Shown here: piece by piece, positions 25,738 through 32,606 of the stretch
How positions within the stretch are numbered: position 1 is the stretch's first letter
Layout of the letters: each line of letters begins with the position of its first letter
Assembly (NCBI RefSeq): GCF_000725345.1
Contig: NZ_CP008852.1
Location: 1,517,693-1,581,692 of the forward strand
Reading direction: 5' to 3'
DNA: 64,000 nucleotides
Source: Pelosinus sp. UFO1
GTDB taxonomy: Bacteria; Bacillota; Negativicutes; DSM-13327
Translations under genes and position numbers: made by a program
Notes under the pieces: model-generated
The model's input: the letters and a program-made list of their open reading frames with translations, nothing else
Told to the model about the DNA's origin: nothing
The model's database searches: none

Positions 25738-26050
25738 CCTTACAAGTGACTTAAGTAACTGCCAAGAGTGTTGGAATCCAGTTTCCAGTCTTAGCAACTA
25801 GTTAGTCGGTTATAGGTAGAGTGTTTTTTGTTTTAGAATTTTCCAGTAGGTAAAAACCTGAATCCTCTTCTCCCTGTGAATGGTAAATTGAAGATTGCTC
25901 AAGTGCCCATGGTGAAGTAGTTAGTTAGTTAGTTAGTTAGTTAGTGAATAAGTTTCGTCCTGAAAGGTTGATGTTGAGATTTGTCTCAGGTAAACAGAAT
26001 GTAAGGATGGTTGCTTTTTGAGAGAAGGTTAAATGCCTTCTCTCTTTATT
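25729..26050 (+). ncRNA. Structured non-coding RNA of about 285 nt, family not assigned
   Basis: AGCACCATCCTTAC (25730-25743) and GTAAGGATGGTTGCT (26001-26015) form a 14-bp closing stem with one bulged base. Between them lie several smaller helices: TGGAA/TTCCA near 25770, AGGT-AAAA-ACCT near 25850, CCTGA/TCAGG near 25960-25990. The interval has no coding potential. An intrinsic terminator follows 5 bases after the stem (GAGAGAAGG at 26020-26028, CCTTCTCTC at 26036-26044, then TTTATTTT). This arrangement of promoter, closed structure and terminator marks an independent RNA. It is longer than usual 6S RNA and lacks tmRNA and RNase P signatures. Confidence 0.62.
25918..25945 (+). repeat. Seven tandem TAGT tetranucleotides
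   Basis: Seven exact copies of TAGT run uninterrupted, inside the structured RNA. The segment AACTAGTTAG near 25798 is partly complementary to the array, so copy number could alter RNA pairing. Confidence 0.9.
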
Positions 26051-26123
26051 TTGTCTATGAGAGTTAAAGAATAATAGGGCTATCATGTATACAAGGAATA
26101 AGGCAAAAACTCAAGAGAAGGGC

Positions 26124-26183
26124 TTGACAGTTTAGGCTAAATTCAGTTATTATATATATAATATGATAATGAGAATTGGTATC
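26124..26183 (+). promoter_or_regulatory. feoA promoter and Fur box
   Basis: TTGACA (26124-26129) and TTATTA (26147-26152, 17-bp spacing; TATTAT at 18) form the promoter. Just downstream is GATAATGAGAATTGGTATC (26165-26183), which matches the Fur consensus GATAATGATAATCATTATC at 15 of 19 positions. Iron-loaded Fur bound here would block feo expression. Confidence 0.78.
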
Positions 26184-26207
26184 AGGCAACTGAGAGGAGA
26201 ATGTAGA

Positions 26208-26438
26208 ATGGCTAAAGTACTTAGCGATTTACTCCCTGGAGAAAAAGGAGTAGTCAAAAAGGTAACTGGCAATAGCATGATAAAACGACGCATCATCGAT
26301 ATGGGTGTTGTGGCGGGTACGATAATTGAAGTACAAAAATTTGCGCCTTTAGGCGATCCTATGGAAGTAAAAGTAAAAGGTTTTAATCTTTCTTTACGGA
26401 AAAATGAAGCCGAGATGATTGAACTTGAAATGGCCTAA
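26208..26438 (+). CDS. feoA: FeoA-domain protein (ferrous iron transport)
   Basis: The 76-residue protein has the SH3-like FeoA fold: LLPGEKGVVKKVTGNSMIKR, then RIIDMGVVAGTIIEVQKFAP and LGDPMEVKVKGFNLSLRKNEA. FeoA proteins support Fe(II) uptake by FeoB, probably by binding its cytoplasmic domain. I chose the ATG at 26208 (GAGGAGA upstream) over one at 26163, which lies in the Fur box. It is the first of two adjacent feoA genes. Confidence 0.92.
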   Translation: MAKVLSDLLPGEKGVVKKVTGNSMIKRRIIDMGVVAGTIIEVQKFAPLGDPMEVKVKGFNLSLRKNEAEMIELEMA

Positions 26439-26457
26439 GAAATAAGGGGGGATTGCT

Positions 26458-26670
26458 ATGCCACTAGTATTTGCTAGAATTGGACAAAAGTGTATAATAA
26501 AAGATTTTGCCTGTTCTTGTGCGATACGTATGCGCATGGTAAATATGGGCCTTGTACCTGGATGTTCTGTAGAAGTTATGAATAGCGTCAACGGCACGTT
26601 ATTGGTGAAGGTTGGTCAGTCTAGAATTATGTTAGAAAACTGTCTAGCACATCAAATTCACGTACATTAA
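26458..26670 (+). CDS. feoA: Second FeoA-domain protein
   Basis: The 70-residue protein is another FeoA-like SH3 domain (MPLVFARIGQKCIIKDFACS, then IRMRMVNMGLVPGCSVEVMN and GTLLVKVGQSRIMLENCLA). It carries cysteines in the FACSC segment that the first copy lacks. GGGGGG precedes the ATG. It follows the first feoA by 19 bases. A second Fur box lies between it and feoB, so it may be expressed with either. Confidence 0.88.
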   Translation: MPLVFARIGQKCIIKDFACSCAIRMRMVNMGLVPGCSVEVMNSVNGTLLVKVGQSRIMLENCLAHQIHVH

Positions 26671-26688
26671 AAAAAATATAATACAACT

Positions 26689-26707
26689 GAGAATGATAAT
26701 TGGTTTC
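26689..26707 (+). promoter_or_regulatory. Fur box upstream of feoB
   Basis: GAGAATGATAATTGGTTTC matches the 19-bp Fur consensus at about 14 positions. It lies 30 bases before the feoB start. Confidence 0.65.
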
Positions 26708-26737
26708 ATGAAAATGTCTTGATAAAGGGGAATGATG

Positions 26738-29122
26738 ATGGTAGGCAAAAAGGTAACAGTAGCACTGGTTGGTAACCCGAATTCAGGTAAAACCACCATT
26801 TTTAATAATTTAACAGGGGGACGTCAACATGTAGGAAATTATCCTGGCGTTACTGTTGAGAAAAAAGAAGGATATCGAAATCTAGGTGATAATGAATTTT
26901 CCATTATTGATTTGCCGGGTACTTACAGTTTAACAGCATACTCTCAAGAAGAAGTAGTAACTCGCAATTTTATTGTAAATGATAAACCAGATGTGGTCAT
27001 TGATATTTTAGATACATCAAATTTGGAACGTAATTTATATTTAACCGTGCAATTATTAGAATTAGGTCATCCCTTAATACTAGCGTTAAATATGGTGGAT
27101 GTGGCAGAAGCTACAGGGTTAAAAATTAATGATGCAAAGTTATCTCAATGTTTAAATGGTATTCCCGTTGTACGTACGATTGGCGTACGGAAAGAGGGCA
27201 TGGAATCTATCTTACATACTGCAATGCAGGCAAGTGGCAGTAAGCTGGCTAGTAGTTTTAAATTAGATTATGGTGTTCATGTCGAAGATGCATTACAAAA
27301 ATTAGAGTCTTTATTGCTGCCATTACATAAGGAAATTAACTTTTCTGAGAGATGGCTAGCATTAAAATTACTTGAGAATGATTCTAATATTATTGAATCC
27401 CTTAGAAAACTGCCGAATTCCAATGAAATTATGGCATCTTGTAGGACCATTAGAGAAGAATTGGTAAAAGAATTAGGCGAGGATATTGAAGTTTTTATTG
27501 CAGGGCAGCGTTACCAGTTCGTCGGTAAAGTTTTTCAACAAGTCGCTGATACTAGAAGTTTAACGACTATGACTACATCAGATAAAATCGATAAGGTTTT
27601 GACTAATCGAATGTTCGGTTTGCCTATATTTTTTGCATTGATGTGGTTAGTGTTTAACTTGGTATTCACAATTGGAGATATTCCTTCTGGCTGGATTGAA
27701 ACGGGAATGGGCAAGTTCGGTGGATATATCGGAGATATCATGGGAGATGGCCCTCTGAAGTCTTTGATAGTTGATGGTATTATTGGTGGTGTGGGTAGCG
27801 TTCTTACCTTTGTACCTGGCATTTTACTATTATTTTTAGCAATTGCTTTATTGGAAGATACGGGTTATATGGCTAGAGCAGCCTTTATTATGGATAGGCT
27901 GATGCGTAGATTTGGTTTGCATGGTAAATCCTTTATCCCTCTTATGTTAGGGTTTGGTTGCAGTGTTTCTGCTATTATGGGAACGAGAACTCTCGAAAAT
28001 CCTCGGGATCGAATTATTACCATATTGATTTCACCGCTCATGAGTTGTAGCGCGAAACTGCCAGTATATACTGTACTAATTGCCGCATTCTTTGATGCAG
28101 ATATTGCTGGTAATGTATTATTTTCGATTTATATGATAGGAATTATATTATCCATGGTCGTGGCGAGTCTTTTCCGCAAGACTGTATTAAAAGGCGAAAG
28201 TGAACCTTTCGTTATGGAATTACCACCTTATCGTATACCTACGCTAAAAAGTGTAGTTATTCATATGTGGGAACGTGGTTCTTTGTATGTAAAAAAAGCT
28301 GGAACTATCATTTTAGCAGCATCTATATTAATGTGGTTTTTAACGAATTATCCTTCAGATATCGAATATAGTAAAAATTATGAAGCTTTGACAGTACAGG
28401 CTGAGGCGAATTATACGCAGCAAGTGGACGAAGAAATCTTAGCCCCTCTTGCAATTGAAGAAATTGAAGACAATGAGCAATTGGCAGCATTGATTGGTCA
28501 AATTCAAGATGTTGAAAAAGGCTTTGAGGAGCAGACAAAGGAATTAGAGGAAGACAGTTCTGAATATGCTGCTTTAGAAGCAGACAAAACAGAAAAACTA
28601 GCACAACTTGAGCTTGTAAACCCTGAAATTTACGCTAGCGCAGCAAAGTATGTTGAACTTACGAGTGGATTAGAGGACGAGAAAGAAAAAATAACCAATG
28701 AACAAGCTGGTGAAAAACTTGAAAAAAGTTATGCTGGACAATTCGGTAAGTTGGTTGAGCCTGCGATACGGCCTCTTGGTTTTGACTGGCGCGTTGGTGT
28801 GAGTCTAGTAGCTGGTGTTTCAGCGAAAGAAGTAGTAATCAGTACTATGGGAACTATTTATAGCTTAGGTGCTACTGATGAAACTTCTGCTACATTGAAA
28901 CATGCTTTAGCAGAAGATAAGAACTTGAATCCTTTAGTAGCCTATAGTTTGATGATTTTTGTTCTGATTTACTCCCCTTGCTTGGCAGCCCTTGCTGTTA
29001 TGAAACGGGAAACTGGTTCATGGAAATGGCCTGCAATTAGCATGGTATATTCAACAACTCTTGCATGGATTGTTACTTTTATTGTATACCAAGGTGGTAA
29101 ATTATTAGGCTTTGGTGGTTAG
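26738..29122 (+). CDS. feoB: Ferrous iron transporter FeoB with coiled-coil insert
   Basis: The protein (794 residues) has the G-domain (G1 GNPNSGKTT, G3 DLPGTYSL, G4 NMVD), the helical GDI-like spacer and the membrane core with Gate motifs (GFGCSVSAIMGTRTLENPRDR, PLMSCSAKLPVY, VAGVSAKEVVISTMGTIYSL). It is longer than usual because of an acidic, Glu/Gln-rich coiled-coil-like insert at about residues 545-665, ending just before the conserved SYAGQFGKLVEPAIRPLGFDW. It imports Fe(II) under Fur control. I chose the third of three adjacent in-frame ATG codons (26738) because AAAGGGG is then 7 bases away. Confidence 0.95.
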   Translation: MVGKKVTVALVGNPNSGKTTIFNNLTGGRQHVGNYPGVTVEKKEGYRNLGDNEFSIIDLPGTYSLTAYSQEEVVTRNFIVNDKPDVVIDILDTSNLERNLYLTVQLLELGHPLILALNMVDVAEATGLKINDAKLSQCLNGIPVVRTIGVRKEGMESILHTAMQASGSKLASSFKLDYGVHVEDALQKLESLLLPLHKEINFSERWLALKLLENDSNIIESLRKLPNSNEIMASCRTIREELVKELGEDIEVFIAGQRYQFVGKVFQQVADTRSLTTMTTSDKIDKVLTNRMFGLPIFFALMWLVFNLVFTIGDIPSGWIETGMGKFGGYIGDIMGDGPLKSLIVDGIIGGVGSVLTFVPGILLLFLAIALLEDTGYMARAAFIMDRLMRRFGLHGKSFIPLMLGFGCSVSAIMGTRTLENPRDRIITILISPLMSCSAKLPVYTVLIAAFFDADIAGNVLFSIYMIGIILSMVVASLFRKTVLKGESEPFVMELPPYRIPTLKSVVIHMWERGSLYVKKAGTIILAASILMWFLTNYPSDIEYSKNYEALTVQAEANYTQQVDEEILAPLAIEEIEDNEQLAALIGQIQDVEKGFEEQTKELEEDSSEYAALEADKTEKLAQLELVNPEIYASAAKYVELTSGLEDEKEKITNEQAGEKLEKSYAGQFGKLVEPAIRPLGFDWRVGVSLVAGVSAKEVVISTMGTIYSLGATDETSATLKHALAEDKNLNPLVAYSLMIFVLIYSPCLAALAVMKRETGSWKWPAISMVYSTTLAWIVTFIVYQGGKLLGFGG

Positions 29123-29146
29123 TTCTATTACAGTATAAGGATTTGG

Positions 29147-29171
29147 GGTTTGCGCTATAGTAGCGCAAACC
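29147..29171. repeat. 11-bp inverted repeat between feoB and the Cys-rich gene
   Basis: GGTTTGCGCTA (29147-29157) and TAGCGCAAACC (29161-29171) pair with a 3-base loop. No T-run follows, so it is more likely an mRNA-processing or attenuation hairpin than a full terminator. Confidence 0.6.
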
Positions 29172-29245
29172 TAGCCTTATTAGGATTTAAGATGAAATGG
29201 CTCTATTTCAATTCGCTATATGTTTTGAAAAAGGAGGAGAGAAAC

Positions 29246-29401
29246 ATGCAGACAATAATATTATATGGAATTGGTATACTCGCAGTTGGTTATATAGCCT
29301 TGACGGTTTGGAAAAATATAAAAGGACAAGGTTCATGTTGCAGCGGCTCAGGGAAAAGTAGTGGCTGTGGTGGTTGTGGATCAACAACTAATTGTAAGTA
29401 A
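29246..29401 (+). CDS. FeoB-associated Cys-rich membrane protein
   Basis: The 51-residue protein has one N-terminal membrane helix (IILYGIGILAVGYIALTVW) followed by a cytoplasmic Cys/Gly tail (CCSGSGKSSGCGGCGSTTNC). This is the small FeoB-associated protein family found downstream of feoB in many Firmicutes; it may deliver or accept iron. AAAGGAGGAG lies upstream of the ATG at 29246. Confidence 0.88.
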   Translation: MQTIILYGIGILAVGYIALTVWKNIKGQGSCCSGSGKSSGCGGCGSTTNCK

Positions 29402-29454
29402 TCGGATTAAATGAAGATAGCTCAGTGGCTACCTTTATTTTTTAATAAATTAAT

Positions 29455-29473
29455 GAGAATGATAATCAATAAC
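29455..29473 (+). promoter_or_regulatory. Fur box upstream of the DUF2325 gene
   Basis: GAGAATGATAATCAATAAC matches the 19-bp Fur consensus at about 16 positions and lies 18 bases before the start codon. Confidence 0.72.
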
Positions 29474-29490
29474 AATGAGGAGGGGTATTT

Positions 29491-29781
29491 ATGTCTATCG
29501 TAGTAATTGGAGCTGATTATTTAGGTAGTATTGAAAAGAATTTATATTCGTTAGGGGTAACGGAATTGACACATATAGATGGCCGGAGAGTGTCAAATCA
29601 AAATAAAATCAGTATTCCTAAAAAGACACAATTTGTATTGGTTCTAACAGATTATGTAAATCATAATACGGCTAAAATGGTGAAGGCAATTGCAAAGGCC
29701 CAAGATGTTCCTTTAGTGTTTTCTAAACGGTCCTGGGGTGCTGTGGAAGAAAAAATAGCAGCCGCAGGAGTTATGGAATAA
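29491..29781 (+). CDS. DUF2325 family protein
   Basis: The 96-residue protein (MSIVVIGADYLGSIEKNLYS, then HIDGR, FVLVLTDYVNHNTAK and PLVFSKRSWGAVEEKI) matches DUF2325, a small Rossmann-like family with no established function. A Fur box directly upstream and the DUF3793 gene downstream place it in the iron regulon. AGGAGGGG precedes the ATG. Confidence 0.82.
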   Translation: MSIVVIGADYLGSIEKNLYSLGVTELTHIDGRRVSNQNKISIPKKTQFVLVLTDYVNHNTAKMVKAIAKAQDVPLVFSKRSWGAVEEKIAAAGVME

Positions 29782-29817
29782 GATATAAAAATAGTATTAA
29801 AGGTGGAATTGATTATC

Positions 29818-30435
29818 ATGAGTTGGAAACAATTTTTACAAATTCAAGATACTAAAAACGACGCAGATTTTTTCTCTAAATGGTTAGTGGTAGAATTAGC
29901 ACCGACTATTTACGGTGAGAAACCAAGTACTTTACTCAATTTAATGGATTCACCCCAATTTTTAATGAAAACATTATGGCTTACATATGGACAGGGATTG
30001 TTGGCTAACAGTAATATGGAGTGGATCGTGCTAAAAGAGGACGCAGCAAGTATGAAAGTACTTTTCTATCGGGTGGATTTATTAAATGCCTATGTAAATG
30101 ATGATAATAACCGCCGTTTCTTAGCAGGGTTTGGTTATCATGCCGCTATGAACTTAGAGGAGTTGTTGGAACATTTTAAAGAACGTTTTCAGGGAGTTTG
30201 TCCTCATGAAATGGGTATTCTATTAGGGATTCCTCTTAAAGATGTCATGGGATTTATGGGACTCGGAGGAGAATGCCATACTTGTCATGGTATGTGGAAG
30301 GTTTATGGTGATCCAGCATCTTCACTCTCTATGATGCAACGGATGGAGGAAGCAAAAAGTAAGGTGGCAGATTGGATGATGAAAGGATATGCAGTGAAAG
30401 AGGTTTTATATGGATCCTGTACAATGACTGCTTAA
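29818..30435 (+). CDS. DUF3793 family protein, iron-regulon associated
   Basis: The 205-residue protein matches DUF3793. It has PTIYGEKPSTLLNL near the N-terminus, a central VLFYR segment and the conserved CPHEMGILLGIPLKDVMGFM followed by CHTCHGMWKVYGDP. The four cysteine/histidine positions in CHTCH could bind a metal. The family is often found next to flavodoxin or iron-transport genes in anaerobes, but its activity is unknown. The ATG at 29818 is preceded by AAGGTGG at a loose 11-base spacing. It is co-oriented with and 36 bases after the DUF2325 gene. Confidence 0.8.
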   Translation: MSWKQFLQIQDTKNDADFFSKWLVVELAPTIYGEKPSTLLNLMDSPQFLMKTLWLTYGQGLLANSNMEWIVLKEDAASMKVLFYRVDLLNAYVNDDNNRRFLAGFGYHAAMNLEELLEHFKERFQGVCPHEMGILLGIPLKDVMGFMGLGGECHTCHGMWKVYGDPASSLSMMQRMEEAKSKVADWMMKGYAVKEVLYGSCTMTA

Positions 30436-30580
30436 AAGTACAAGAGGTACATAAAGTGTATGCTTTACTACTATTTCAAGTGCTGTTTAGCCGTACTATT
30501 TTGCTACGGCAATAAGATTGGAATCATTATTATGTGTGACTTTTTTGGATATGCTATACCTTCATCTAAAACAATTGGTG

Positions 30581-30618
30581 AAAAAGCAGCTTTTTTGCAT
30601 GAAAATCTGCTTTTTTTC
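30581..30618 (+). terminator. Terminator after the DUF3793 gene
   Basis: AAAAAGCAG (30581-30589) pairs with CTGCTTTTT (30607-30615), followed by more T. The 145 bases between the stop and this hairpin hold nothing I can name. Confidence 0.65.
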
Positions 30619-30700
30619 TTTACATTATATAAAGAATGCAGTTATAATTTGAGAGTAGAAAAAATAGCCATATTCTTTGTAATAAATGAGGTTTATATTT

Positions 30701-30719
30701 AATAATGATAATGATGTGT
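30701..30719 (+). promoter_or_regulatory. Fur-box-like site overlapping the TVP38 start
   Basis: AATAATGATAATGATGTGT matches the left two thirds of the Fur consensus (13 of 19). It covers the start codon region, so it could block initiation. Confidence 0.4.
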
Positions 30720-31367
30720 GAAAAAAAATCAGCGATGAAGGCTGGTTTTTTATTGGTTTCTTTTTTATTTGTGCTACTGTTAGTGCATTTTGTAGGAATT
30801 AGTCGCCTGACGCCTGAATCCATTCGGAATATAGTACTATCTTTCGGGTGGTGGGGTCCTGTTGTCTATGTGGTAATGTATACAATTAGGCCCTTACTTC
30901 TATTTCCTGCTATTCTTCTTACCTTAGCAGGTGGTTTGGCCTTTGGCCCTTGGTGGGGAACTTTCTATGTTGTCTTAGGCGGCGTTATGGGCGCTTGTTT
31001 GTGTTTTACTATAGCCCGTTTATTGGGACGTGATAAAATGCAAAAATACATAGGAAAATTTTCGCAACTTCAATTATTTGAAAGTCAAATTGCACAGAAC
31101 GGCTTTCGTACTATGTTAATCATGCGAATTGTACCTATTTTCCCGTATGATCCCGTAAGCTATTTAGCCGGATTATCTAAGATTCGCTTTTGGGATTATA
31201 CAGCGGCAACTGCTCTTGGCATGATTCCTGGAGCATTTGCGTATAATGTATTAGGTTATTCCCTGACAGATGTTTTTTCCTCAACCTTTTTATTAGCACT
31301 GTTATTTGTCGTAGTTGTTATGTGCACGCCGCTATTATATCATTTTGTAAAACAAAGAAGAGTTTAG
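30705..31367 (+). CDS. TVP38/TMEM64 family (DedA-like) membrane protein
   Basis: The 220-residue protein has about six membrane segments and the SNARE-associated/VTT signature: FGWWGPVVYVVMYTIRPLLL, then TLAGGLAFGPWWGTFYVVLG, GACLCFTIARLLGRD, LIMRIVPIFPYDPVSYLAGL and GMIPGAFAYNVLG. The family is linked to lipid scrambling or small-solute movement; its substrate here is unknown. The ribosome site is weak (GAGG 14 bases before the first ATG), and starts at 30705 or 30711 are possible. A Fur-like site overlaps the start. A terminator follows. Confidence 0.86.
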   Translation: MIMMCEKKSAMKAGFLLVSFLFVLLLVHFVGISRLTPESIRNIVLSFGWWGPVVYVVMYTIRPLLLFPAILLTLAGGLAFGPWWGTFYVVLGGVMGACLCFTIARLLGRDKMQKYIGKFSQLQLFESQIAQNGFRTMLIMRIVPIFPYDPVSYLAGLSKIRFWDYTAATALGMIPGAFAYNVLGYSLTDVFSSTFLLALLFVVVVMCTPLLYHFVKQRRV

Positions 31368-31380
31368 TAATATAATAAAT

Positions 31381-31411
31381 AGACCTTGCCTTATTGAGGC
31401 AAGGTCTTATT
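31381..31411. terminator. Terminator after the TVP38 gene
   Basis: AGACCTTGCCT (31381-31391) pairs with AGGCAAGGTCT (31397-31407), then TATTTTA. Confidence 0.85.
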
Positions 31412-31415
31412 TTAC

Positions 31416-31508
31416 GGAACCAAGAAAGTATAACACTTCCTTGGTTCCAAGTAAGAACGACTAAGGCTTTTGCCTGCGTCCGAGGACTTGGCACAAGCCA
31501 AGTCTTTT
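31416..31508. repeat. Two consecutive hairpins between convergent genes
   Basis: GGAACCAAG (31416-31424) pairs with CTTGGTTCC (31440-31448), enclosing AAGTATAACACTT. GACTTGGC (31485-31492) pairs with GCCAAGTC (31497-31504), followed by TTTTCTT. The block reads like a mobile-repeat-type intergenic element; part of it (AAGTATAACACTTC-TTAG-CCT) recurs near 1873. It ends 2 bases from the ttcA-like stop. Confidence 0.5.
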
Positions 31509-31509
31509 C

Positions 31510-32295
31510 TTATTTGCTCTTATTCCAAAATTGAAGATGTTTGACGCGAAGTTCCTCTCTTGTTAACTCTGCAGGCCATAACTCAGAAGTTGGGCTTTGC
31601 CGCATAGCCGCAGCTAGATGAGGATAGATTTCGGGGTTTGACTTCTCCAAGGATGCAATCATATCTTTTGCTTCTTGGCGTTTTGTAAGGCCGTTTAAAG
31701 GACATGGGCTTGGAATAGGAGTAAAGCCGTGAATTTTAGGAGTCTCTTTTAGCTCGTACTCACGAAAATACAGTAAGGGACGAATGACCGTAAGGTTTTT
31801 CCGATCTAAATAAGTGGTTGGCATAAAGGTTTTAATTTGTCCAGAATAAAGTAGACCCATTAAGAAAGTCTCTACGGCATCATCATGGTGGTGAGCATAG
31901 GCTACTTTGTTAAAACCATTTTCAACCGCAAAGTTATTTATGGTACCACGGCGAAAAAAAGCACAGGTAAAACAGGGATCTTTACCATCATTGTTTTTAA
32001 TGATTCCAGCAATATCTGTTTTTTGTGTGTAGAAGGGTACATCGAGATCGGCGCAAAAATCTGAGATGGGTTTCGGATCAAAATCATCGGTAAACAAAGG
32101 GTCGATGGTTAAAGCTGCGATTTCAAAAGGCTTCGCTGAACGCTGGCGAAGTATGGAAAGAGCATAGGTCAAAAATGTACTATCTTTACCACCTGATAAG
32201 CCGATTAATATTTTATCACCTGCTGCTATCATATCAAATTCAGTAATAGCGCGACAAAGCCGAGAAAAGTAATGCTCCGGCAAATTTTTCTTCAT
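31510..32295 (-). CDS. TtcA-family tRNA sulfurtransferase (PP-loop ATPase)
   Basis: The 261-residue protein has the PP-loop ILIGLSGGKDSTFLTY that adenylates the target, the Cys pair CFTCAFFRR and a further PCPLNG, as in TtcA/TtuA proteins that carry an iron-sulfur cluster and insert sulfur in tRNA. Other signatures are AYAHHHDDAVETFLMGLLYSG and VIRPLLYFREYEL. The best guess is 2-thiocytidine formation at position 32 of tRNA; other thiolation or unrelated PP-loop roles cannot be excluded. TAGGAG lies upstream of the ATG. It is convergent with TVP38 and divergent from the PTS regulator. Confidence 0.86.
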   Translation of the reverse strand: MKKNLPEHYFSRLCRAITEFDMIAAGDKILIGLSGGKDSTFLTYALSILRQRSAKPFEIAALTIDPLFTDDFDPKPISDFCADLDVPFYTQKTDIAGIIKNNDGKDPCFTCAFFRRGTINNFAVENGFNKVAYAHHHDDAVETFLMGLLYSGQIKTFMPTTYLDRKNLTVIRPLLYFREYELKETPKIHGFTPIPSPCPLNGLTKRQEAKDMIASLEKSNPEIYPHLAAAMRQSPTSELWPAELTREELRVKHLQFWNKSK

Positions 32296-32499
32296 TTAGC
32301 ATCTCCTATTATTGGATTATAAATTTAATAAGAATAAGTAAATCTTCTGTAATAATAATGGATTTTTGTAATATAGTCTAGTCTTTCGAGAGGAGAATTG
32401 TAACGGGAGAAACGATTGCGATAGAAAGTAAGATGACTATGAAGGGATTGATAAACTTTTACCACAATGCTGAGGTATAAAAATGTACCTATTAACCCA

Positions 32500-32527
32500 T
32501 TGAAAATCAGTAGAAAGAGACTATAAT
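32500..32527 (+). promoter_or_regulatory. Promoter of the PTS regulator operon
   Basis: TTGAAA (32500-32505) and TATAAT (32522-32527) are 16 bases apart. A small hairpin (CCACA-TTCAT-TGTGG, 32574-32588) lies just before the ribosome site. The rest of 32296-32606 holds no gene. Confidence 0.6.
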
Positions 32528-32606
32528 TAAATTAACAGACAATTCGATTATGAATAAATATATAACTAAGTTACCACATTCATTGTGGCAATGGGGTGAT
32601 TAATTT

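Noticed and set aside
25729-26050. tmRNA, RNase P RNA or 6S RNA
   Set aside because: No CCA end with a tag peptide frame, no RNase P core and a length beyond usual 6S RNA.
30460-30702. 80-codon frame between the DUF3793 and TVP38 genes
   Set aside because: It crosses the terminator at 30581-30618 and has no ribosome site; composition is unlike a protein.
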